Source of the DNA: Xanthoparmelia taractica
Taxonomy: Eukaryota > Ascomycota > Lecanoromycetes > Lecanorales > Parmeliaceae
Assembly: GCA_033085395.1 (NCBI GenBank)
Contig: JANQBS010000134.1
Span: 44,890-108,889 of the forward strand
Length of the DNA stretch: 64,000 bases
Reading direction: 5' to 3'
Below, piece after piece: positions 23,379 to 35,665 of this stretch. Under the pieces are notes generated by a model. The model searched no databases. It saw only the letters and a program-made list of their open reading frames with translations, and was not told the origin of the DNA. Within the stretch, counting starts at the first letter, position 1, and each line of letters starts with the position of its first letter. The position numbers and the translations under genes were made by a program.

Positions 23379-23762
23379 ATGAACGGGCATAACATCGGTG
23401 CCTACAATCTGGCTCTCTTCCCCCACGAGGAAAATCCTAAAAACAATATACTGTCCAATACTCGCGATTTGCTCCTTTGCATCTATTTTGATGAGAGGCC
23501 TGACCCCGCAGACCACGATTTCGAAGACTGTGAAATAGTGGCGAAGTTTACGGTGGTTCGTTGGAGCGACATTGAGACCTTGCGTGAAGGTATCGGAACC
23601 TTGTTTGTAATTGATTCAAACCCGGAAGATAACGGAACGTTTCAGACGCTCCGAGCACTGTGCCCTGAACTCTGCGGTCAAGTTCATAGCTTGCACTGTC
23701 CAGCGGAAGGCGCGCTTTGTAAAGGCCAGGATCCGGTGGTTAGGCGCTGGCTTTTGGACTGA
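23379..23762 (+). CDS. hypothetical protein, 127 residues
   Basis: Uninterrupted frame starting with ATG after a CT-rich leader. The composition looks protein-like (balanced, acidic, no low complexity), for example SNTRDLLLCIYFDERPDPAD. No known family, signal peptide or membrane segment is recognised. The spliced-looking region just upstream could belong to it. It may be a lineage-specific gene or chance. Confidence 0.35.
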   Translation: MNGHNIGAYNLALFPHEENPKNNILSNTRDLLLCIYFDERPDPADHDFEDCEIVAKFTVVRWSDIETLREGIGTLFVIDSNPEDNGTFQTLRALCPELCGQVHSLHCPAEGALCKGQDPVVRRWLLD

Positions 23763-24536
23763 TCATAAACCATTCCGTTCGACAATGTGTGGGGAGATTT
23801 CGTTACAACACAGTGTTGGCAGGCTTTTGTCATAAAATCATTGCTCCTTCCTCCCTACTAAATCGAGAAAATCATTTGTGGATTGAAGAATCAATCATAC
23901 ACCATCTCACCAAATTCATATTTATATCATTTTCATCACTTTTATTGGATGTGCCCCCAAGTCAGGCTCATCCTGACTGATAGGTTGTCGATGAGGCTCT
24001 AGTACCAGCAAGCATCCTTATACTATCTCGATTAGAACGAGTAAAAAAGCCAATCGTGTAGTCAGCCGAGAGGAACCCGTTTCCATGTAGTTGTGTAGAT
24101 ATGCACTCAGCAGGAATTCCTTGAACGCATTCATTACTCCCCCAACCCTCACAGTCGTCGATCGACAGTAGAGCACGATGGTAGTTCTGCCATCTCTCAC
24201 GGTCTACAGCTGATGCCGCAGTCTCTGTATTTGACCCCTTGCGGTTAATAGAACTACCCAATTAGGATTGTCCTGATTGGGAAATAATGGCACGCCGCCA
24301 GTCTGATCAGCCGCGGTCCATCTTGTCAACCTTGGATACGATAATACCTATATCCAGCTGCCTGAATTTCAGCGGTTCCAAAGCTGTCCAAGATCTTTGG
24401 CTGTGATACACCACCAACTATGCTCCCAAAGCCCCATGTTACTTCCATCGCCAATACGATGAACATATAACAAGCAACATCTGAAATAATATACACCTGA
24501 TCCTCACGCCCACATAACCACACAAAAGAAAGAAAA
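23763..24536. other. intergenic region, no gene seen
   Basis: 774 bp ending in the A-rich leader of the FAR-17a/AIG1 gene. Nothing recognised. Confidence 0.5.
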
Positions 24537-25468
24537 ATGCAATCCCTCTACCCCCACCTCGGCGTCACCAACCCTTTCGACCCAACCTCCCGCCTCACAA
24601 CCTCCTGGCTCCTCCCCCCCTACCCCCTCGCGCTCCTCCGCCTCCTCCTCTCCCTCTACGCCTTCGCAACAACCTTCACAATATTCGGCTACAACGACGC
24701 CCACGGCCTCGCCGCCGCCTCCCGCGCCTCCTTCTCCTTCTTCACAAGCCTCACGTACTGGGGCCTGGCGTTCTATTTCCTCTTTGCGTCCCTGCATACG
24801 TTTTCGTACGCGTGGAGGGGCGGGGAGGCGTGGTTGGTCCGGTGGCCAAGGGCGCTACAGGCGGCGCATACGGTGTTTTATACGACGGTGGTTACGTTTC
24901 CGTTTTTGGTGACGGTGGTGTTTTGGGGGGTGTTGTTTCGGGGGCCGTGGTTTGGGGTTGTGGAGGTTGGGTGGGCGAATGTGGGGTTTTCTTTTCTCTT
25001 TTGGCTTTTGGCTTTACTTTGTAAGGGGAGTTGTCTGTGGCTGATATAGACCGTTTCTTTTGTTCCCAACAGGTGTCCCAACACGCGCTCAACAGCCTCT
25101 TCGCCCTCGTCGAAATCATCATACCCCGAACCGGTCCTCCGCCGCCATTGCATCTGGTCTTTCTCATAATCTTGCTCGCGCTATATCTCGCTCTCGCCTA
25201 CATCACGCATGCCACGGAGGGTTTCTACCCGTACTCGTTCCTCGACACGAGCAAAGGCAGCGGCCGTGTGGCCGGGTACTGTTTTGGCATCTTGGCGGCT
25301 ATCTGCGTCATCTTTGGCGTCGTTTGGGGGTTGATTTGGCTCAGACATTGGGCGACGCGGAAGCTGGGGTTTGAAGGCAAGTTTGCGGGTCCGCGGCGGA
25401 AAGGGAATGGGTTGGATGCGGGAGAGAGGGATGTGGAGGTGGTGGAGATGCAAGGGGAGTCCAAGTAG
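24537..25468 (+). CDS. FAR-17a/AIG1-like integral membrane protein
   Basis: Exons 24537-24980 and 25073-25468; predicted 279 residues with about six membrane spans. The family (which includes human AIG1 and ADTRP, threonine hydrolases of fatty-acid esters of hydroxy fatty acids) is recognised by the segments YWGLAFYFLFASLHTFSYAW, the VSQHALNSLFALVEIIIPRT motif and AYITHATEGFYPYSFLD. The splice joins GVVEVGWAN to VSQHALNS; the donor is GTGGGG rather than the stronger-looking GTAAGG at 25021, which would break the frame. The C-terminus is hydrophilic (EVVEMQGESK). The substrate in fungi is unknown; a lipid-ester hydrolase role in an internal membrane is an inference from the animal members. Confidence 0.82.
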
Positions 25469-26610
25469 AGGGGATACTAATTTGACAGAGTGTGTGATTA
25501 TATACATTCAGAGGTTGAGGTCCCCAAATGCCTAGCTGATGTTATAGGATAACAGAAGATGATATACCTGGCGAGAGAATATGGTTGCATCAATGAAGCC
25601 ACAACCTTTCGCCGGAATTATCAATTGCCATCTCATTGACCTCCTCAACTAAGCCGTACCGCATGAGTTCGTGCCGATTCCGCTCGAGTCGTTTGCGAGA
25701 CGGAGAGACCGAGCATGCCCGCCTTCCCCCCACAAAAAGAAAACTTGACAACCTTGGAAAGAGAACTGCTCTTGCTGTATGCACAGCAGACGAAGACGGC
25801 TAGCGATGACAAATTCGGCATGAACCCTATCGTGCACGCTCATCCCAGTTCCGTTGGTCCTTCCGTCGATATCAAACATATGTGTCCCACCTTCGCGTTG
25901 TTCTTCTTCGTCAAAACTTCACCGTGATTCCATATGCAAAATAATTCGACAGGAAAACTTGTGAAACAGAATCGGTATATGTATTTAGAGACTTGCAACA
26001 GTAGCAATGGTCGGTTTGTGAGAAAGGTAGGAAAGGTTTTTATCATGTCAGGTTTGATACGAGAGGAGGATTCGGTAGTCAAAACACGCATGAAATCTTT
26101 TGATAGAGAATGATAAGCAAGAAACATTAAACCAGTAGCGCGGTTCAAGTGCTTTTTACAAAGATGAGATGAGATGGTGGGTTTAGGTTGATACCTTTCA
26201 GATTTCATGGAGTTGAGAGGATTCCGAGTCTCAAGCTGCCATTCTTCAACGATTCATCTGCCAGATCACATTAGAAGCATTAACACGACTACCGCATCCA
26301 AGGTGGAGAGCCTTTAAGTAATTCCAATTTCGGAACCAATCGTACGAATCCTGCTTTCCCTTCCTCCTCTATACATCTGCAACTCTAGTAGTCGACAGAG
26401 GCAGGCATCTCACGCACGTCATTCTTGGCTTGGGAATTCTAGGGTCGATGAAAACAGGCTGCTTGATTTCGGATGTTTTTCAGACAGGCCGGTGCTGGTG
26501 GAACCTCCTGGGCTCAGCAATTCAATATACCTTGAGGGTTTTCTCACAGATATGGCCCGGGCCTCCCCCCCTTGCGGCACTTCTGGGCCAATAAGCCATA
26601 TTCGCGAAGA
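25469..26610. other. intergenic region, no gene seen
   Basis: 1.1 kb, nothing recognised in either strand beyond short chance frames. Confidence 0.5.
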
Positions 26611-27960
26611 TCACAAGCTGGTTTCTCGTTGTGCGCTGGGAGAGGGGAACGATAGACCAAGGAAGTCTTCAAGTTGCTTTGCTGTGCCATGCTGAGCAGT
26701 GCTCCGAGTGTGTGCCAGAGGCGTCGGACTGTCCTGGTCTCTGTCCCGAATATCTATTCCCTCCACTGCTTGCAGCAATGGCAGCTCATCCACACTGCCA
26801 TATCCTGCAGGACAGTATAGCATAGTGCGGCCGCTGTGATCTCTGTGATTGACCTCCATTAGGCCAGAGTCAATGTGTGTCGAGAAGGTCCTCTCGTTGG
26901 GTGATCCAAATGCCCATGACAACAGGGCCTTATCTGAGTCGTCTTCCTCGTCTATCTCGTGCTTGATCAGCATACTGATCACCTATTCAAGCCCACGCCC
27001 AGTAGTCCAAGGTAAAGGAATTGAGCCCTGTATCGTCTTTGCAGGAGCTGAAGACAATTAGCTTCTTGCTATTAGCTGGCTGCCGAATCACACTCGTATG
27101 CCTGAGCTCAGCTGCCCGAGAAAGAGGCGTCCGGCGAGACTTGTCTGCGTATTCGAGGACATCTTCTCCCAGCCGTCCAGTACCATGCCTTGGCTAGGAT
27201 GTCACTATCTTCCATTTATGCTCGGCTAGTTAATTGCATATGAGGACCGAAGTGGTCAAAGTAGCAAGAGATTACGAGCGGATTGAAATCGGAAGGGTAT
27301 GGCAGGTCGATTTCGCAATTATTCCAGTAGTACCGGAGCCAATTGGCAAAAAACTGGTATCGGTTCTGCTTACTGGGTAAGAGCACGGCGGCCTTCTTTG
27401 TGCGTTCGCTCAGCAAAAGCCCGCCGCTGGCGTAGTGTCTGGGCCAGTATCTCGCTGCATTATCAAATAGTGCCTAGTTCCGAGCAGGATCACAATAAGT
27501 TTTGGCCACCATTTCTTGGGGCTCCCCGTGTGAGCTCGATAGAAGCGATTGGCAGGCGCCGTCGACAGGACTCGGAGATGGATTTTGTACTTATCGGGAG
27601 CGTGAATAAGTCTATCATGTTGCCTAGAAATATGCCGACCTCTGTGCGGCGTATCGAAGAACAGTATAGCAATCTAATTCGAAATCATATCATGATATGC
27701 TGTATCTTCTTCCACCATGATCAATGCCCGCTTGCAGACGATACCTCCGAGTCTCTAAGAAACAAAGATGATCAAGCACTGCTCGTTGACGATTCGACGA
27801 CTTCCAAGATGCCCAAGCAGCTTTCTCGCCTAGTCAGATATTCTTTTCTTGCTCTAGAACGTGCTGCAGATTCGATGAGACGAATAGCCATAGGAGAGAG
27901 AAGATGCGCGCTCCGGGAATGTCATCAAGCACGTATCCACAGAATCAGCCAGAGGCTCAG
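26611..27960 (-). pseudogene. decayed STAND/NACHT-ankyrin-type gene
   Basis: Read on the minus strand, fragments in different frames line up in the order expected of a fungal STAND protein with a C-terminal ankyrin array. Near 27480-27240: DNAARYWPRHYASGG, then FFANWLRYYWNN and YPSDFNPLVISCYFDHFGPH (linker plus first ankyrin unit). Near 27150: EYADKSRRTPLSRAAELRH. Near 26880-26700: VNHRDHSGRTMLYCPAGYGS and VEGIDIRDRDQDSPTPLAHT, clear ankyrin-repeat residues. Several stops and frame changes separate them, so it is not translatable as one protein. The start and N-terminal NTPase are not recognisable. Such genes (NLR-like, often heterokaryon-incompatibility related) turn over rapidly in fungi. 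The end coordinates are approximate. Confidence 0.65.
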
Positions 27961-30132
27961 AGTCTCACCTTCTGTCTTGATCTTATACTAATCTCCCCTC
28001 AGGCCGTGATTGGAATGGCGATGATGTCCACGCCAAAGCGATCTCTGCCTGATCCGCTGCTCTTTGGCAGCCCATCGCTGATCAGGAAAAGGCCTTCCTC
28101 GCTGCTCGCTCCTTTTCGGCTAGTAGGTTCGGTCCGCTCGCTGTCTGTTTACATGACGGATATATCAGGTGTAGCGTTGGAGGTCTTTCTTGTTTCTCAA
28201 TGCTGGCTGTCCTCTTGCAAAATCGCCTTTTTGAATGGACTTCCACATGATCACCATGTTCGATAGGAGATGGGTACGATGTCGAGTTTACTTCGCGACC
28301 TTCAGCCTGTTGAATTCGGGGTAACTTCCACCCCGATCTGCCCAAAATGTAGATAGCAAAGGGTCAAATCACTGCTAAATACGGGCATCTAGCATTTTCC
28401 TTTCTATATTATGCTAATACTGCATCAAATGCATCAATGAGTCCCTTTCTTACGTGAAACACCACCTTTCAATGATAAATCACGACCGCCGATGCAAAAT
28501 CCCTCTAGATCTACATCCATTGCCCACTCCCCAAGAATCCTCAACGCAAAGGTCCCAACTTGCGATATTTGGAGAAGAATCAAGGTACCTTATTTCAATC
28601 AGCAAACCAACCAACCAACCAACTAATCCCAATCGAGCTTCTCCCTTTTCCCTTTCCCCCAACACCCCGTGAGCTTCGAAATCCGTACTCGACCTTATGT
28701 CCTTTCTTACCTACTTGAATTATTCAAGTAACCTATTAAGACTTGGTAGAGACAGGTAGGGTACTTTATATTTCCCGTCTTTTCCGACCCTGCCTGAACT
28801 TAAGTTCATACGTAGGTAAGGCATGAACACAATTATCTTAATTTCCCGTCCAGGGCTCGCTTTCGCGAGAGAGATGGATGGATGTTATTGTTCGTCGAGA
28901 TGGATTGAATTCGTAGCTTTGGTTTAATCAAGCATACAATCTTAAAAGGCAAGGGAATGGAATAGAACAGTCTGAACTGAGACGAGATGAAATGAGACGA
29001 AAAGCAAGGAAAGGAGAACACGCCCGACGTATGTGCCAGACTTATGTTAATAACCCACTAACCCCAATCCAGGTTTCACCCCCCGTGAGCATCGAACTCC
29101 GTGCCCAAAAAAAGGGCGTTTTTCGCTTTGCCCCATTTACCCCTCCTTTCCCACTTTCCCCTTCTCCCCCTAGCACCCTACCTTACTTAACCTTCCCTTA
29201 CAACCCACGCCCCACGGCCCACGGCCCTACCTTATTCCGCCCCCACCCCATCACACCAGCAACAACACCTCGCGATCGATCGCGAGCGCAACAGCACCAG
29301 TACGCTATACCCGCATAGGAAAAGCTTGGAAAAGAAAAAAAAAAAAGGGCGGGTGGGTGCATGTCGGGGTTTCGGGCAAAAGTGGAAAAGGGAAGGGTGG
29401 CCTCGACTAAAGGTACCTTGGCGTAATGCAGGGATAAGCGCCGCTGACGACATTTGCGCATTTTGTTTGAAAGGTGCATGCGGGAAGGAAGAGGGATGGA
29501 GGGATGGAGGGATGACGATGGTGGGTGTGTGTGTGTGGAGGAGGCGCTTTTTGGGTGTGGTGTGGAGATGTGCGTGGGGTAACGGAGAGAGGGAAGGTAA
29601 AGTAGGTAGGTTTGAGATGGGATGGGATGGGAGCATGTGGACATGTGCCATTAAAGATGAAAGATGAAAAATGTCCCGGCACGTGTGGAAACATGTCAAA
29701 AAGCACGAGATGCAGGCAAAAGATCCGTGGTAGAAGAATTAATGTTTTGAAAAGTTAATACGTAGATGCTATCTAAAAACGCAGAATGCCATCGCCATAG
29801 CGAATGTGGGTATATCGGCTCTCTCTTCAATGGAATATCATACACTGCTCTTTTTCCGTTCCCTCTCGTCTAAGTTGCCTTTTTGTTTTCCCTGGACGCC
29901 ACGCTTGTAGAACCCGAAAGGATGGTAAAGACGGTGTGTTGCCTTTTTCGAGGTTTATTGTACAGCTTCGGAATAAAAAGATGCATTCAATTTTGCTCGG
30001 GCGGGATGACGGCTCCGGCGGTGCAACGCTGGAGCTTGGTGATGATGGTATGCTGTGGTGGGGTTGATGCAGTATTACCAAATGGAAACCCCGAGGACAA
30101 GATTCGTATTATGGTCCAGCTCCTTGGGTTTT
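27961..30132. other. gene-poor region with simple repeats
   Basis: About 2.2 kb without a recognised gene. It contains (CCAA)n near 28604-28623, C-rich runs from 29120 to 29250, GT and GGGAT tracts near 29495-29550, and two similar short blocks near 28662-28688 and 29076-29102. Its right part should include the 3' UTR of the C2H2 gene. Confidence 0.5.
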
Positions 30133-31273
30133 TCACTTCTCAGACGTCCATGACCCTTCTGGCGATCCGTGATCGGATGCGCGATCGCTCTTGTGAACCT
30201 TGCGGTGTCTTCTCAAATTGGAGACAACGGAGAAATGACGGCCGCAGCCATCAGCTTCACAGGCATAGGGTTTCTCGCCCGTGTGGCTGTACATGTGTGT
30301 CTGAAGAGAGCTTGGGCGAGTGAAGCGCTTGTCGCAGACCTTGCACTTGTGCTTCTTCTGTGTAGAGGAAGACACCTTGGAGTTGAACTGTCCCATCATG
30401 GACTGAGGCGCCGGCAGCGCGTTGTTACCGACCAGACCGGACGGTCTGGGTAGCGTACGCGAATTGACCGATTCCATGTCCGAATTGGAGCCATAGTCGG
30501 AGACGGAGGAAGCGACGGAGCCGCTGTAGTACGATGGATTGTAGCTGCCGTCTGAGATGGAAGAGTGCGAAGAATGGGTCGAAGGGAACCCATATCCTTC
30601 ACTGGATGATGCTCTATCACTCCTTGCACCGTAAATGTTTCTTGGTGTGGTGAGGTCTTGGCTCCGGGCGACCATGCCCCGAGAAGCATCGAGAGCGTCG
30701 GTGTACGAGGGCTGCGACTGTGATGATGAGGACACTGAGCTGCTGCGGCGAAATCAGTCGAATGTCGCAAGATTGTTGCGTTTGAGACGAAAGTACTTAC
30801 GATTGAGACAACCGCCTGATTTCGTCCGATTGTTGTGGTTGCGCGAGGGTGCCGTAGGACCCTACGTATGGCGCGGACGTAGGAGCATAAGAACCGATTG
30901 AAGAAGGCGGACCAGAGTATCCTTGCTCATATGTGGATCGAGGAAACTCGGGCTTGAGAAGGTCTTGCGACATATCTAGCAGATTGGACGACGCGAAGGG
31001 TGTGTAACCATTGGTGGCGGGCATGGATGGTGCGCTTGCGGGTGCGGACGAGTATGGCATAGGAGAAGCGGTTGAGCGAACGTTTGGTTGTTGCTTGAGC
31101 GCATCAAAGCCTGCACTGCCGGTGCCCATTGAACTGGGAAAGAGTTGGGGTGCGTGGGGCGCCGATTGAGTCGAAGCCCACGGGTTTGAAAATTGTGGAG
31201 AATTGACATATGGCAAGTGGTCGAAATTGATGCCGCCAAGAGGGTGACTGCGTTGATCCAGAGTCATGGTCAT
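30133..31273 (-). CDS. C2H2 zinc-finger transcription factor
   Basis: Exons 31273-30801 and 30742-30133; predicted 360 residues. Residues 1-270 are Ser/Pro/Gln/Tyr-rich and probably disordered. Two adjacent C2H2 fingers follow: CKVCDKRFTRPSSLQTHMYSH and CEADGCGRHFSVVSNLRRHR, joined by a TGEKPYAC linker; a short basic tail ends GSWTSEK. This finger pair is strongly conserved in a set of Pezizomycotina regulators, but I do not assign a named member. The acceptor is a tandem CAGCAG, so two isoforms differing by one serine are possible. The start is MTMTLDQRSHPLGG. The upstream region is unusually long (2.8 kb), which fits a developmentally regulated gene. Confidence 0.85.
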
Positions 31274-31572
31274 AATGACGGTTGATTTGTAGGTTTGATG
31301 TACAGCGGGTGATCAGCGGTGTGTGGGGGGGGGAGACTGTTTTCGACTTTTGACAGGTGTTTGCTGATCTTGTGATTGTAAATTGGATGATGAAGGGGAA
31401 ATGATGTCGTGGCAAGTTTTGACTTATTAAGAGTTGGTGAGGTGGAATGTATGGTATGGTTGTGCAATGGATGAATGCTTTGTATATTATATGGTTTGCA
31501 TTCACTGATCCTTTTATTGAATTGGAAGAAGTAAATAATGGGAGGGATTGATGAAAGAGTTAAGTGATCAGC

Positions 31573-31586
31573 GGGGGGGGGGGGGG
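31573..31586. repeat. poly-G tract
   Basis: Fourteen consecutive G residues about 300 bp upstream of the C2H2 start codon. Confidence 0.9.
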
Positions 31587-31646
31587 CGAGGGAAGGGTTA
31601 TATTTAAGAATGATGCTCGAGTCAATTGGTAGTGAATGGTTGAAGG

Positions 31647-31666
31647 GGAGAGAGAGAGAGAGAGAG
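31647..31666. repeat. (GA)n dinucleotide microsatellite
   Basis: Run of about nine AG units in the upstream region of the C2H2 gene. Confidence 0.85.
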
Positions 31667-34106
31667 TAAAAGGATACCAGGTATATAATTCTTTATTGCC
31701 GGGATATGAACTTGAGAGCAGGGGGGTGGAAAGGGTTCATGTCAATGGCTTACGCCCAAATAAACCCTGACGCTAACTGGGAAGCTGAAGGAGGAGTATA
31801 AGTTACTAGTAGGGGGGGGGGAGTACTTTCAACTTCCAACGACGTCAATTTCATTCACCCTCGTTTCAATTGCAACGAATCTTGAACTGTGCTAATTTCA
31901 CTAATCCTGAAATAGTAAGCCCACTTTCCTTCCCCCAAGCCATCCCGTAAGCCACCAAACGCCATCACGCTGCACCAGACCCTTATCTTCCGTCCACTAT
32001 CCTCTTTTGCAGTTAGACTTGACGCTCTACATCACAAGGATCAATTCTGATACGGACAAATGAAAAAAGAGACTCGAGCATCGAGCATTTTTGACGATGG
32101 AGGGTGGGGAGGACTTGGCTGTGGATAGCATCAAGGACAGCAAATAAAATAATAAATCAGAGAGCCTTGATCTCTGATGCGAACTTGGTCGCAAGGCTGC
32201 TGACCATCGGAGGAGCCTTCGCTTATAATCCTACCAGAAACATGTTCCACTCCCAAACACAACGAAAGCCATGCTAATAATCAGCCATTCACCAAGTCAT
32301 TCTTCTTCCCTTACCCGTCCCACGTTTAAAATGCAAACACAGGCCCTGCATACCAAAAGTACTTTGGCTGTCATGTCTTCGGTGCCTTTTTTTCTCTCAC
32401 ACATGGACTTGCTCGGTCTAGTTCCGAAGAGCTTTTTTGCTGCATGCCATGTCCGGTCCGCATATGTCATTCGGTGAAAGATGCATCAGCTTTCACGCCA
32501 GCGCGCAATCGATGAAATGGCCTAGAGAGGTAGTCAACGCATCCCCGAAAATCCCCCTTCTCGATCTTTCTCTCCGTTCTCGCCATCAAAAGCCTGAATG
32601 GGCCGTTCTATTCTTGTATGAGCATCACTTGCTTTCTGCCTTGATTGGGCAATACATATCCGTCTATAAAAAGTTCCGCAGTGAGATTCACATGTCGACC
32701 TCACCTGACGTACATCTAGATTTGTTCGTTGCTGTAAAAGTCCTAAAACAATCCTAGTCACCGTTTAAAGGGAGGAGTCCTTTTCCCCGCAGCCTCGTCA
32801 CGTTTGACTGGGGCGTCACGCTAGTCAGAGTGTGGTACTTCGTAAGAAGTACTTTTGTAGTGAGTGGTATTCCCGCTAGCTTTGTTCAAGCTGTCGGTAA
32901 TCCCTGCATGTCTAACATCCGACATGCCATCACCCCATCATCCATGACGCTGCTTATCTCCCGCCGGATCTCTCAGCCAGAAGGACCTGCGTTTGGTGGC
33001 GCACGGTGAAGACACCGATTCGCTTATTTTGCCTAGCGTATTCTTGAAACTATGACGTAGAACGTGAGCATTACGCCATACCCTCACCATAATTAAGGTA
33101 TTCCAGGTGATTCTATCTGCCAACAGCAATCGAGTCGCTGTAATTCTTGGCGAAAATGGGGGTTGTCGTCATTGTTGATTGTTGGTATCATTTTGATAGG
33201 ATGAATAAATCACCATGCCATCTGACTGCATAATGAATGAGACACTTGACAACCCAATACTTTTACTTGGCTGCCGTCTTGAGACCACATATTCGCCACT
33301 GCAAATGCTTTCTCCTCTCCTCCGGTTTCCTTGTCTTTTTCTTACAAGGCAACGAATAGAATGTTTTACTGCCACACCATATGGAGCACAGCCCCATACT
33401 CTAACATGGATAAGCTATCTTTTCCTGAGGCTTTTATATCTCGGCATATACAAGTCTACTTCGTACAGTAGAGTACGTAACAAGCCTACTGCTGACGGGC
33501 GCCTCTCCCGTACCCTTCAAGCTTACCCTGCATAAGCTCATCGATCATCCACCTTTATTCGGGCAGACAGGCAAAACAGCAGATCCTTTCGGCCCCCGGT
33601 GCCCCAACTGTCCTGCCAAAGGTGCAAGCTAAGCCATTCTTAGCTACAATGCCGTTTTCCACAAATAACATAAAGGGTCGAGAAGGTAGGTGATCCGGCA
33701 GATTGGGCGGAAGCACAGGCATCAAATGAGGTAGGTAGACCGGCAGAGCAGCGGTGGATTACTTGATTTGGGATGGAATTCTTTTTCTGTCAAGGCCCAG
33801 AAGGTCGATTGCTCGGGAGAGTGACGGTCGATCTGCCTTTTTATATCGACGACTGGCCTACATAGCCACAATTCTCCGGCCTATTGTATAGCTTCATCTT
33901 AGTAGTACTAAGAATATCATATCAAGATACGGTGCACCGCGACTGTTGCCAAAAAAAGACGCATGCAATTCCACCGCTTCACGCGGTGATGTTATTTGAA
34001 TATCAACGGAGTAGGCCGACTGGTTTTTGGGTCAATTACGACCGGTATCCGGAAATAGGCGCAAATGTAGGATGCCAACAACTCCAGCAATGCAGGTACG
34101 AAACAT

Positions 34107-35665
34107 TCAATGAAAACGGTCCAGACGAGCTCTGTTAAGGGCAATCTGTAAATTGTTAGAAGGTGGCAACAGTGAACAAGAGAACTCGAGCAGGTCGTCC
34201 TCTTACCTCGTCATCCACTTTCGTGCTTTTAGCATTGATTCTCTCCAGATGCCGATTCTGTATCTCGAGTCAACAAACATGATAGAGGCAACGACGCTGG
34301 TAACCCTACCTGTTCATCAACCTCCTTTCCAGTCGCTCTTGCAAGGTTGTTTAATCGACTCGCTGCTCCTCCTAATGCATCCAAATTCGAGTCAATTTCC
34401 TGCCACGGTTGTTAGTGGATATCCTCGAATGGGGGACCCATAGGAATCTTACGTTCTCCATCTCGTCGTCCTCCGAATCAGCCTCAAATTGATACTTTGC
34501 CCTCTCGGCTAAACTCGCCTGCTTCTTCGTGGTAGCATTCGGTCCCTCCTTTGATATGTCCTTGAAAGTCTTCTGCAGGCGCTGATCGGTACCGTATCCC
34601 TCTCTTCGTGTAGCTTCCCTTTGTGCCCGTTCAAGCTGGTGTTTCTCCAAAACGTCTTCATCTGCCCGTCGGGTCCGTGACTCGGCGGTAAAAGGATTTG
34701 AAACGTGCACTGCGAACATGCTTCGGTTCAACTTTTTTAACTCCTTGGCTTGGGCTTCGGCGACGCGATTATGATTCGCGGTGATGTCAAGGTTCTTTTC
34801 GGTATTGTGTATCTGCTCGCCTTGGGCTCCGATGCGGGCGAGTGTGTTCATACCTGTTTCTTCGCTGATCGCGTGTCAGTTCTCGTACAGGCATCAGAAT
34901 CAGCAAAACTCACGCTTGTGCGGCCATACGGAGGGCATTGCGAGTAGAAGAGACATCCTCCTGTTTGATAAACCGGATTTGTTGTTTTGTAGCCTGTACA
35001 TCTTCCTCCTCCTCTTCCTCTGCTGTCAATTGCCTGTCTCCGTACGCCCCGTAGCTAGGCCCCGAGCTCCCACCATAACCCCCGTCCTGCGCATTTTCCT
35101 CGTAAGGCGGAGGCTGACCATATCCCATCTGCTGCTGTTCTTGTTTCTGCACACGTTCTTTGGCTCCACCAAACAAGGCGTTTTTGTTCTCGTCTGGCAC
35201 AGGAGCAGCTCCAAGTCCACCGTAGCCGCCAGGCCCATATCTCGAACCAGCACTCGCTTGCGAGCTCTCAGCTCCATATCTATCGGCGCCGTAACCACTC
35301 GATGCACCATATCGATCTGCACTATATCCACCCCCATTTCGAGGTGCAGTATCGTTCATGCCTCCATAACCCCGATCTTTCTTCTCATCGCCATAACCGG
35401 TTGACTTCTTCTCGTCCGGATAACCTCCATTTATGCCCTGCTGCGGTGGTGGTGGGGCTGGACTCGGCCCAGGTTGGGTTTGTGCATAACCTGGAACCCC
35501 AGCTCTCGCTTTAGCCTGGTTGTACGCATCTGCCTGAGTAGGTAGGTTGGCGTAGGGGTTGGTTGACGGAGCGGGGGATTTATCCTTGGATCGTCCACCA
35601 AATAGAGCTCTACGATTACTGTCATCGTCGCCATCTTTCTTCTTTCCGATGCCGAATTTCTTCAT
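34107..35665 (-). CDS. SEC9: t-SNARE Sec9 (SNAP-25 family)
   Basis: Plasma-membrane Qbc-SNARE for exocytosis, pairing with Sso1 and Snc1. Exons 35665-34914, 34864-34453, 34399-34310, 34257-34207, 34145-34107; predicted 447 residues. The N-terminus MKKFGIGKKKDGDD begins a long Gly/Tyr/Pro-rich disordered region (YGGM, RYGASSGYGADRYG). SNARE helix 1: EETGMNTLARIGAQGEQIHN to the KELKKLNRSMF end, with the central Gln in GAQGEQ. SNARE helix 2: EIDSNLDALGGAASRLNNLA to NRARLDRFH, with the central Gln in KEVDEQNRHLE. Helix 2 is split over three small exons of 90, 51 and 39 nt. There is no membrane anchor or Cys cluster, as in yeast Sec9. The frame is open upstream of 35665, but the family start is MKKFGIG. 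Confidence 0.94.

Larger units (their letters stand above)
31274..34106. other. long upstream region of the C2H2 gene
   Basis: 2.8 kb without a recognised gene between the C2H2 start and the SEC9 3' end. It has a run of 14 G (31573-31586), a (GA)n tract (about 31647-31666) and a G run near 31812-31820. Short ATG frames occur but none resembles a known protein. It is probably a long promoter/5' UTR plus unassigned sequence. Confidence 0.5.

Noticed and set aside
29326..29706. Overlapping frames on both strands near 29.3-29.7 kb
   Set aside because: All are driven by purine/pyrimidine tracts and simple repeats, with no protein-like conservation visible.
32165..32225. Short minus-strand frame MVSSLATKFASEIKAL
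   Set aside because: It looks coding-like for 16 codons and ends at a stop, but no upstream exon or family could be assigned, so it is not listed as a gene.
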